From assembly GCA_018399795.1 (NCBI GenBank), contig JAGYOC010000219.1, positions 1 to 11,883 of the forward strand: a stretch of DNA of 11,883 nt, read 5' to 3'. The notes beneath the pieces were generated by a model that was not told where the DNA came from, did not search any database, and saw nothing but the letters and a program-made list of their open reading frames with translations. The translations under genes and the position numbers were made by a program. Numbering within the stretch: position 1 is the stretch's first letter; every line of letters begins with the position of its first letter. The DNA comes from Dehalococcoidales bacterium. GTDB taxonomy: Bacteria > Chloroflexota > Dehalococcoidia > Dehalococcoidales > UBA5760. Positions 6,688-11,883 of the stretch are shown here, in pieces.

Positions 6688-8285
6688 GTTCGGTTCAGAT
6701 TTATGATACTCTGCTTCGTGATGGAGCGCAGAAAGAAGGTATCTCGTTCTCTGTTGCCGATAAGCTTGCCATAACCCGCAAGCTGGATGAACTGGGGGTT
6801 CATTTCATCGAGGGGGGCTGGCCAGGCTCGAATCCCAAGGATGCCGAGTTTTTTAACCTGGCCAGGGAGATTGTTCTGAATAAGTCCGAGCTGGTTGCTT
6901 TTGGCAGCACCAGGCAAGCGGGTATAGGTGCTGAGAAAGACTCCAACCTCAATCACCTGATAAATGCAGGCGTAAATACGGTTGCTATTGTCGGCAAGAG
7001 CTCTGAGTTGCAGGTTACCCGCGTACTGGAAACTTCTCTTGAAGAGAACCTGAGCATGATTGCCGACTCTGTATCATACCTTAGGTCAAACGGACTCAGG
7101 GTATTGTTCGACGCCGAGCACTTTTTTGACGGCTACAGGTCAAATCCCGATTATGCTCTGAGGTGTCTTGAGGCGGCGGCCGGTGCTGGAGCCAGCTGTC
7201 TGGTGCTCTGCGATACCAATGGTGGTTCGCTACCTGAAGAAACGGCGGATGCAATCGGGTCTGTGAGAGAGAGAACCGATGTGGATTTGGGCATTCACGC
7301 CCACAATGATGGGGGATTGGCAGTAGCCAACTCGCTGGCAGCGGTTAGATGTGGGGTAACGCAGGTCCAGGGAACGATAAATGGCTACGGCGAACGTTGT
7401 GGCAATGCTGACCTGTGCTCTATAATTCCTGCGCTGAAGCTCAAAATGGGCATTGATTGTGTTACGGATGAAGATCTATCCAGGCTGACCGAGGTGTCTC
7501 ACTATGTCAGTGAGATTGCCAACCTTTCTCTGGATGCGTCCCTGCCATACGTGGGGTCAAGTGCCTTCAGTCACAAAGGTGGGCTGCATGTTTCCGGGTT
7601 GGCCAAGTGGGTGGATAGTTACCAGCATATTGACCCCGCAAGGGTTGGGAACCGTTCTAAAGTGGTGGTCTCGGAATTATCCGGTAAAGGTAATATCATC
7701 TATAAGGCAAAAGAGATGGGTCTGGAAATACCGTCGGGTGGCGAGCAGGTAAAGGAATTGCTTGAGCAGGTTAAATCTCTGGAAAAGCGTGGTTTTCAGT
7801 ATGAGAATGCCGGAGCTTCCTTTGAGCTGCTGATACGACGTGCTAGGCCGGATTATCACCCCTCGTTTGAGCTGATCGATTTTATGGTGGTGGTGGAAAG
7901 GAGGCGTCGCTTACCCACCAAAGTGGAGCTTGAGGAGATGCTGTCGGAGGCAACTGTTAAGGTAAAGGTGGGTGATGACATTATTCATACTGCAGCGGAG
8001 GGAAATGGGCCGGTAAATGCCCTGGACCATGCCATGCGAAAAGCCTTAGTCCAGTTTTACCCCAGCCTGGCTGCAGTAAAACTGGTCGATTACAAGGTGC
8101 GTATTCTTGAGGAGAGTACCGGTACCGAGTCTCAGGTCAGGGTCCTTATTGAATCCAGTGATGGAGTGAGTGAATGGCGGACAGTCGGTAGTTCGGCCAA
8201 CATTATCGAGGCTAGCTGGCTGGCTCTGGCCGATAGCCTGGAATACTGGCTGCTGAAGCAGTCATCCGGTGACGGAAAGGAGTAA
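6684..8285 (+). CDS. cimA: (R)-citramalate synthase
   Basis: Condenses pyruvate with acetyl-CoA to give citramalate, the first step of the threonine-independent isoleucine pathway. The 533-aa length is usual for the long CimA family. The catalytic barrel has DTLLRDGAQ (8-16, metal-binding D13), the CimA-type EGGWPGSNPKD (43-53), IHAHNDG (204-210, with H205 and H207) and GERCGNADL (236-244). A C-terminal regulatory domain of the LeuA-dimer type covers about residues 410-525 (AEGNGPVNALDHA), suggesting isoleucine feedback. The GTG start overlaps the leuB stop by 4 bp, with GGAAAAGG just upstream, so it is translationally coupled. Its products must pass through LeuC, LeuD and LeuB, which explains the placement. 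WPGSNPKD argues against a second isopropylmalate or homocitrate synthase. Confidence 0.94.
   Translation: MSSVQIYDTLLRDGAQKEGISFSVADKLAITRKLDELGVHFIEGGWPGSNPKDAEFFNLAREIVLNKSELVAFGSTRQAGIGAEKDSNLNHLINAGVNTVAIVGKSSELQVTRVLETSLEENLSMIADSVSYLRSNGLRVLFDAEHFFDGYRSNPDYALRCLEAAAGAGASCLVLCDTNGGSLPEETADAIGSVRERTDVDLGIHAHNDGGLAVANSLAAVRCGVTQVQGTINGYGERCGNADLCSIIPALKLKMGIDCVTDEDLSRLTEVSHYVSEIANLSLDASLPYVGSSAFSHKGGLHVSGLAKWVDSYQHIDPARVGNRSKVVVSELSGKGNIIYKAKEMGLEIPSGGEQVKELLEQVKSLEKRGFQYENAGASFELLIRRARPDYHPSFELIDFMVVVERRRRLPTKVELEEMLSEATVKVKVGDDIIHTAAEGNGPVNALDHAMRKALVQFYPSLAAVKLVDYKVRILEESTGTESQVRVLIESSDGVSEWRTVGSSANIIEASWLALADSLEYWLLKQSSGDGKE
8276..8282 (+). promoter_or_regulatory. Ribosome binding site deciding the start of the small membrane protein
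   Basis: AAAGGAG overlaps the cimA stop region. It is 9 bp from the ATG at 8292 but only 3 bp from the ATG at 8286, so 8292 is the better start. Confidence 0.6.
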
Positions 8286-8291
8286 ATGCAG

Positions 8292-8477
8292 ATGGACGAA
8301 CATGAAAAGGTGACCGTTAAACCGACCTGGCAATTGGCCTGGGGGCTGTGGTGGAGGACATTGCTGATCAATATCGGCATAGTGGCGGTTATTATCGGTA
8401 TTATGTTTGCCGTGGGACTGGTATCTCTCGCCACGTTTTTGGGCCCCTATTTCGGAGGGGGATGGCCGATCCCCTGA
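8292..8477 (+). CDS. Small single-helix membrane protein, unknown function
   Basis: A 61-aa ORF (63 aa if the ATG at 8286 is used) lying 6 bp after cimA with a good ribosome binding site, so it is probably the last gene of the operon. It starts with a charged segment (MDEHEKVTVKP), then an aromatic stretch (WQLAWGLWWR), then a hydrophobic segment at about residues 23-52 (IGIVAVIIGIMFAVGLVSL), and ends GGGWPIP. One membrane helix, perhaps two short ones, with no signal-peptide cleavage site that I can see. I do not recognise the family and assign no function. The clean frame, spacing and amphipathic order make it more than a chance ORF, but conservation would be needed to prove it is expressed. 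Confidence 0.6.
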   Translation: MDEHEKVTVKPTWQLAWGLWWRTLLINIGIVAVIIGIMFAVGLVSLATFLGPYFGGGWPIP

Positions 8478-8506
8478 GCGGTATATTGAACGGTGATATG
8501 CCGGAT

Positions 8507-10267
8507 TCACCGGACAAATCTCTTTAAATCGGTATCGATATCCACAATAACCGGTTTGTCTGATGATAGTGCCTGGTCAACCGCTGTGCCCAGGTCGCCG
8601 GGATTTGTCACTTTAATACCTTTTCCCCCGCAATTTTGGGCATATTTAGCGAAATCGCAGTTATAAAGCTCCGTTTTCCAGTTGGGGTACCGCTCGATTT
8701 TCTGCTCCTGTGTTATCATACCCAGTTGCCTGTTGTTGAACAAAAAAACCTTTACCGGCAGCTTGTGTTTCACCGCGGTGAGGAAGTCACCCATAACCAT
8801 GGCAAAACCACCGTCTCCGGTGATACAGATTGATTGCCTTTCCGGGTAGATGAGCTTTGCCGCCATGGCCCCGGGAAAACCGGTCCCCATTGAGGCAAGG
8901 TACCCTGACATAACTAGCTTTTGGGTTTCCGCCATTACGAAATTCCTGCCGAACCACCATCCGTTGTCGCCTACATCCAGTGATATAACCGCATCGCGGG
9001 CAATTTTGTCGTTAAGCACCTTGATGATATATTGAGGCCTTACCGGGGTTCTTGAGGGATCCGCTTCGCTGGCGATTTTGCTGGCCCATTCTCTTTTCAG
9101 GTTGCCTATCTCGGAAAGGTACTCCCTGTTTTCCTTCCTGGTGACCAATCTGGCAAGTTTGGGCAGTATTTCGCCACTGTTTCCCCACAGCAGCACTTCT
9201 GACTGGTAATTCTTGGCCAGCATCATGGGGTCAATATCTATTTGTACTATTCTCTTTTCTGGTATCTGTGTCATATCGGAAAAGGAGGAGCCCACCACTA
9301 TTAACAGGTCGCTTTCCCTGACCAGCTTGGATGCGGCCGTTGAGCCTATTCCGCCGTGGCTACCAGCATAGAGATCGTTCCTTTCATCGATAACACCCTT
9401 CCCCCGGAAGGTTGTTACTACGGGTGCGCTTATTTTTTTGGCCAGGCGCAGCAATTTTTTACCCTGCCCTATGGCCCCGAATCCGGATATAATGACCGGC
9501 CTTTCTGCTCGGTCGATTAGTGATGCCGCCTTTTTAATCAGCGGGTTACCCGGCAGGATATTCCGGTTTGATATCCTGCCCCGCATCGGCAGTATGGGGG
9601 CAGCATAGGGAATTTTCTGAATATCGTTGGGAATACTGATATGGGAAACGCCCCTTTCCAGAAGGGCGTGCTTGATTGCCAGCGTAACCAGAGTGGTTGT
9701 CTGGTCCTCTGACATCAGTATTTTATTGAAGACACATATTGGCTCAAAAAAGGAGTGCTGGTCGATTTCCTGAAATGACCCCGGACCTATAAGCTGTCTT
9801 TTCACCAGTCCGGTAAGGGCCAGGACTGGCGAGTGGTCCAAATTAGCGTCATAAAGCCCGGTGGCCAGGTTTGTAGCCCCCGGCCCGGCTATGGTCAGGC
9901 ACGCTGCGATATGGCCGGTCAGTTTTCCATATGCTGAGGCCATGAATGCCGCGGTCTGTTCATGCCTGACCTGAATGAACTGTAGCCGTTCATTTTTTCT
10001 TATCGCATCAACTAGCCCCAGGGCGGATGTGCCAGGTATGCCGAAAATGTATTTTACGCCCCATTCCGACATCTGTTGTACCAGTATGTCGGACACGGTG
10101 CTTGTGCTTTCCTGTTTTTTACTTGCCTCTTCAGTTAGCGATATGAAAGCATTTTTGGAGGCATTGCAAACAGGGCAATTCCACCTCCCTGGTAGCTCGG
10201 GAAACCCGGTCTTTTCTTCTGATTCATCGTATATGTAATTGCAAACCGTGCATCGGTATTTACTCAT
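8507..10267 (-). CDS. Rubredoxin domain fused to a pyruvate-oxidase-like ThDP enzyme
   Basis: A 586-aa two-part protein. Residues 1-42 are a short rubredoxin-type domain with CTVC (C6, C9) and CPVC (C31, C34). It has 21 residues between the pairs instead of the usual approximately 29. After a Ser/Thr/Glu-rich linker (43-57) comes a complete ThDP enzyme. Its PYR domain (about 58-220) has RHEQTAAFMA with catalytic E103. The central domain is about 240-375. The PP domain (about 405-580) has the ThDP motif GDGGF (484-488) to NN (511-512). LGMITQE (515-521) places Glu where acetohydroxyacid synthases have Trp (LGMVxQW); pyruvate oxidases have Glu there. ERGVSHISIPND also resembles PoxB. I infer pyruvate oxidation or decarboxylation with the rubredoxin iron as electron acceptor. 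It lacks the C-terminal lipid-binding tail of E. coli PoxB. The start is supported by AAGGAGG 10 bp upstream. Substrate and acceptor are unproven; a Zn-bound structural ribbon is the alternative. Confidence 0.88.
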   Translation of the reverse strand: MSKYRCTVCNYIYDESEEKTGFPELPGRWNCPVCNASKNAFISLTEEASKKQESTSTVSDILVQQMSEWGVKYIFGIPGTSALGLVDAIRKNERLQFIQVRHEQTAAFMASAYGKLTGHIAACLTIAGPGATNLATGLYDANLDHSPVLALTGLVKRQLIGPGSFQEIDQHSFFEPICVFNKILMSEDQTTTLVTLAIKHALLERGVSHISIPNDIQKIPYAAPILPMRGRISNRNILPGNPLIKKAASLIDRAERPVIISGFGAIGQGKKLLRLAKKISAPVVTTFRGKGVIDERNDLYAGSHGGIGSTAASKLVRESDLLIVVGSSFSDMTQIPEKRIVQIDIDPMMLAKNYQSEVLLWGNSGEILPKLARLVTRKENREYLSEIGNLKREWASKIASEADPSRTPVRPQYIIKVLNDKIARDAVISLDVGDNGWWFGRNFVMAETQKLVMSGYLASMGTGFPGAMAAKLIYPERQSICITGDGGFAMVMGDFLTAVKHKLPVKVFLFNNRQLGMITQEQKIERYPNWKTELYNCDFAKYAQNCGGKGIKVTNPGDLGTAVDQALSSDKPVIVDIDTDLKRFVR

Positions 10268-10277
10268 CTATGGTTTG

Positions 10278-10284
10278 CCTCCTT
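10278..10284 (-). promoter_or_regulatory. Ribosome binding site of the rubredoxin/pyruvate-oxidase gene
   Basis: AAGGAGG on the minus strand, 10 bp before the ATG at 10267. It confirms that translation begins ahead of the rubredoxin domain, so the fusion is part of the primary product. Confidence 0.75.
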
Positions 10285-10312
10285 GAATTATTACTGATGG
10301 TGATATATATTG

Positions 10313-10331
10313 ACAATATATTATACAATAT
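10313..10331. promoter_or_regulatory. Divergent control region: direct repeats and minus-strand -10
   Basis: ACAATAT occurs twice, at 10313-10319 and 10325-10331, 12 bp apart start to start. On the minus strand, TATAAT (10325 down to 10320) lies between them and could be the -10 of the rubredoxin/oxidase gene, though no clear -35 is visible. ATATTG at 10307-10312 also forms an inverted pair with CAATAT at 10326-10331. A regulator could bind here and control both divergent genes. The region is AT-rich, so this is tentative. Confidence 0.3.
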
Positions 10332-10385
10332 GGGTTGAATTGGTGACAGGAAAATAGAGTTTTCCTTGCAAATAATAAACGATAT

Positions 10386-10390
10386 GGAGG
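10386..10390 (+). promoter_or_regulatory. Ribosome binding site deciding the uspA start
   Basis: GGAGG, 5 bp before the GTG at 10396. It overlaps the ATG at 10384, which argues against that ATG and against the upstream in-frame TTG at 10366 as starts. Confidence 0.7.
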
Positions 10391-10395
10391 AAAAA

Positions 10396-10866
10396 GTGTA
10401 CACGAAAATAATGGTTCCTTTGGACGGTTCTGAACTGGCTGAATGTGCTCTACCACATGCGGAAGCAATTGCATCCAGGTGTGGATCCAGGGTTATGCTG
10501 GTCAGTGTTACCGAGCGCATCCAGGGATATCGGCCGGTTCCCGAATATGGTGGTTCTTCGGGAGAACGGTTGGTTCCCGAGGCCGGCGGTAAGATGGATT
10601 CACAGGGCCAGAAATACCTGGATAGGATAGCCAGGGGGCTGGAAGAAAAGGGTATTAAGACACAGACCGAGATGCTGATGGGTAATCCGGCCGAAGAGCT
10701 GACCATATATGCCAAAGCAGAAAAAGCTGACCTCATTATTATGGCCAGTCACGGCCGTTCCGGGCCGAGTAAATGGGCGCATGGCAGTGTTGCGGAAAAG
10801 GTCCTCCGTTCCAGCCTTACGCCTGTGTTGCTGGTGCGAGCACCGGGTTGTACCGAAGCCAATTGA
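10396..10866 (+). CDS. Universal stress protein, UspA family
   Basis: A single-domain Usp protein of 156 aa with the GTG start, beginning MYTKIMVPLDGSELAE like most family members. The C-terminal nucleotide-binding signature is ASHG-x9-GS (117-131, SHGRSGPSKWAHGS), which fits the ATP-binding class G-x2-G-x9-G-S/T except that the first Gly is Ala (A117). It closes with the usual PVLLVRAPG strand. An insertion-like stretch (residues 43-68, GYRPVPEYGGSSG and following) between strands 2 and helix 2 is common in environmental Usp proteins. Usp proteins are cytosolic and respond to starvation, oxidants or energy stress; the specific role here is unknown. The gene diverges from the rubredoxin/oxidase gene and precedes ferritin by 178 bp, so it probably has its own promoter in 10268-10395, though I cannot place one convincingly. 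Confidence 0.9.
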   Translation: MYTKIMVPLDGSELAECALPHAEAIASRCGSRVMLVSVTERIQGYRPVPEYGGSSGERLVPEAGGKMDSQGQKYLDRIARGLEEKGIKTQTEMLMGNPAEELTIYAKAEKADLIIMASHGRSGPSKWAHGSVAEKVLRSSLTPVLLVRAPGCTEAN

Positions 10867-10942
10867 TCATCGATTTGATTACTGTTAATCCTGCGTCCAT
10901 CTTATACTGCATGCAATTGCCCTGAGATTTGATATTGTAACG

Positions 10943-10990
10943 GTAAAAATGGTGATATGCTGTCTTTTACTATATAATTGAAGGTAAAAA
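10943..10990 (+). promoter_or_regulatory. Candidate ferritin promoter with GTAAAA repeats
   Basis: A perfect TATAAT sits at 10973-10978; the -35 position is poor (TGGTGA, 10950-10955). GTAAAA occurs at 10943-10948 and again at 10984-10989 (within GGTAAAAA both times), and its inverse TTTTAC is at 10965-10970, just ahead of the -10. Three copies bracketing the -10 could be operator half-sites, for example for an iron- or redox-responsive repressor. The transcript would have a leader of about 60 nt. No standard Fur box is visible. Confidence 0.35.
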
Positions 10991-11030
10991 GGTATGAGAA
11001 TACCAGTCGAGTTATCTTGATGCTCATATC

Positions 11031-11037
11031 GGGAGGG
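11031..11037 (+). promoter_or_regulatory. Ribosome binding site deciding the ferritin start
   Basis: GGGAGGG is 7 bp before the TTG at 11045 but only 1 bp before the in-frame ATG at 11039. It therefore supports TTG initiation, which also restores exact family residue numbering. Confidence 0.65.
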
Positions 11038-11044
11038 TATGGTA

Positions 11045-11572
11045 TTGATTAACAGCAAAGTCCAGGATGGCTTGAATTATCAGCTGAACCGTGAGATGTA
11101 CTCTGCTTATTTGTACCTTTCGATGTCGGCGTATTTCCAATCCATAAACCTGAAGGGTTTTGCCAACTGGATGTACGTGCAGTCACAGGAGGAAATGGTA
11201 CATGCCATGAAGTTCTACGATTTTATAATTCAACGAAGCGGCAGGGTGGTTCTTGCCGACATCGAAGCACCTCAGAAAGAATGGAAATCCCCTCTGGATG
11301 CCTGTGAGCATGTATACCAGCATGAACAGAAGGTTACTGAGCTTATCTACGACCTGGTCAATCTGGCAATTGCTGAGAAGGACCATGCCACTAATAATTT
11401 CCTGCAGTGGTTCGTCGATGAACAGGTTGAAGAAGAAGCCTCCAGTAGCGAGGTGGCAGAGAAGACAAAGATTATCGGTGAAGGTACGGCTGGGCTCTAT
11501 ATGCTCGATAATGAGCTGGGGCAGCGGGTTTTCACTCCCCCGCCTGCGAATGGCACACAGGGAACAGAATAA
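11045..11572 (+). CDS. ftnA: Non-haem ferritin
   Basis: Iron-storage ferritin: oxidises Fe(II) at a di-iron centre and stores it as mineral in a 24-subunit cytosolic shell. From the TTG start it has 175 aa and begins [10 protein letters not shown]. The iron ligands fall at the same numbers as in E. coli FtnA: E17, E50, H53, E94, Q127 and E130, plus third-site E49, E126 and E129 ([16 protein letters not shown]). There is no haem-binding Met signature of bacterioferritin. An ATG at 11039 would add two residues but is too close to the ribosome binding site. The tail after about residue 163 ([12 protein letters not shown]) is flexible. Near uspA and the rubredoxin fusion, it suggests management of iron and oxygen stress. 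A hairpin at 11612-11657 may end its transcript. Confidence 0.95.
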   Translation: MINSKVQDGLNYQLNREMYSAYLYLSMSAYFQSINLKGFANWMYVQSQEEMVHAMKFYDFIIQRSGRVVLADIEAPQKEWKSPLDACEHVYQHEQKVTELIYDLVNLAIAEKDHATNNFLQWFVDEQVEEEASSSEVAEKTKIIGEGTAGLYMLDNELGQRVFTPPPANGTQGTE

Positions 11573-11765
11573 CCGGATAGATTCAGTTTATATTTTGGAG
11601 CCCTATTTCGAGACCGGGTTGTTGCAATAACTGTAGATAAAGTATAACGGCCCGGTTATTCATTGTCAGTACATTTCTTGTTCTGCAAATGGCTGAGTAA
11701 ATGGAAAACTGCCTATTACTACATCTGATCGTTTGCCTGGTTGGGGTGCGTGCTTTTGAGCAGAG
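11573..11765. other. Intergenic region between convergent genes
   Basis: 193 bp between the ferritin stop and the stop of the minus-strand partial gene. Apart from the hairpin at 11612-11657 I see no gene or conserved element. Confidence 0.5.
11612..11657 (+). terminator. Candidate terminator hairpin after ferritin
   Basis: ACCGGGTTGTT (11613-11623) can pair with AACGGCCCGGT (11646-11656) over 11 bp, including two G-U pairs, with a 22-nt loop. A further G-U pair is possible at the base. The following TTATTCATT is only weakly U-rich, so it is not a textbook intrinsic terminator. Its position between ferritin and the facing minus-strand gene suits a terminator serving either. Confidence 0.4.
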
Positions 11766-11883
11766 CTAACCCTCATGTAAGGTGAAGCGCCGGAAATAGG
11801 GATTAGCATCTTCGCTGTCTTCCTTTGGAGCTACTATATCTCCAGTTTTCAGTTGACCGGTTATTTCTATCTCAGGATCGCGG
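11766..11883 (-). CDS. Partial ORF, C-terminal 38 residues, unknown protein
   Basis: Reading the minus strand from 11882, the frame is open for 38 codons to a TAG at 11768-11766. The peptide contains EIEITGQLKTGDIVAP, then KEDSEDANPYFRRFTLHEG at its end. The mix of alternating hydrophobic residues, charged residues and Gly turns looks like a genuine small beta-rich C-terminus. The frame is still open at the window edge, so the gene would extend to the right. An open frame of this length can occur by chance and I do not recognise the family. Confidence 0.4.
   Translation of the reverse strand, partial: RDPEIEITGQLKTGDIVAPKEDSEDANPYFRRFTLHEG

Noticed and set aside
8502..8514. CCGG-ATTCA-CCGG as a bidirectional terminator between the convergent genes
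   Set aside because: The stem is only 4 bp and no U run follows on either strand; CCGG is self-complementary and common.
10310..10338. TTGACA at 10310-10315 as the -35 of a uspA promoter
   Set aside because: No acceptable -10 hexamer occurs 16-18 bp downstream; the expected position reads GGTTGA.
11253..11630. Alternative-frame ORF of 125 codons overlapping ferritin
   Set aside because: It is out of frame with a ferritin gene that has every iron ligand in place, and it has no family resemblance.
1..11883. Mobile elements, CRISPR arrays, tRNA or rRNA genes
   Set aside because: No transposase, terminal repeats, regularly spaced repeats or tRNA-like cloverleaf were seen by eye; codon usage appears uniform across the window.

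Overview
The window is a bacterial chromosomal segment dominated by a branched-chain amino acid operon on the plus strand, followed by a short redox and stress-related segment. Gene order is ilvN (5' end cut by the window), ilvC, leuA, an mgtC-like gene, leuC, leuD, leuB, cimA and a small membrane protein gene. A minus-strand rubredoxin/pyruvate-oxidase-like fusion gene converges on this operon. Diverging from the fusion gene are a universal stress protein gene and a ferritin gene. The right edge holds the last 38 codons of another minus-strand gene. There are no IS elements, tRNAs, rRNAs or CRISPR repeats.

The organism is probably an anaerobic member of the Chloroflexota, most likely Dehalococcoidia. 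I infer this from the compact ilv-leu-cimA order, the short archaeal-type LeuC/LeuD pair, a threonine-independent isoleucine route through citramalate, and rubredoxin and ferritin genes. This is recognition, not a database result. Non-ATG starts are common: leuA, leuB, cimA and uspA use GTG, and leuC and ferritin probably use TTG.

The operon (1-8477) covers several steps shared by valine, leucine and isoleucine synthesis. IlvN regulates acetohydroxyacid synthase, whose large subunit is presumably just upstream. IlvC makes the dihydroxy acids. LeuA starts the leucine branch, and CimA starts isoleucine synthesis from pyruvate and acetyl-CoA. One LeuC/LeuD/LeuB set must serve both branches. Spacing is tight from leuD onward: leuD-leuB 1 bp, leuB-cimA 4-bp overlap, cimA-small ORF 6 bp. 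The largest gap (516-742), before ilvC, carries an inverted repeat and a perfect -10 hexamer, so it may hold an internal promoter.

The most interesting protein-level signals concern electron carriers. The IlvC cofactor loop has lost the Arg/Ser positions that usually grip the NADPH phosphate and has gained a Glu at the end of strand beta-2, which predicts NADH use. LeuB has Arg-Arg where the family normally has the NAD-selecting Asp-Ile, which predicts a shift toward NADPH. The minus-strand enzyme joins a short rubredoxin domain to a pyruvate-oxidase-type ThDP enzyme, with an active-site Glu where acetohydroxyacid synthases have Trp. It could be a pyruvate oxidase with its own built-in electron acceptor.
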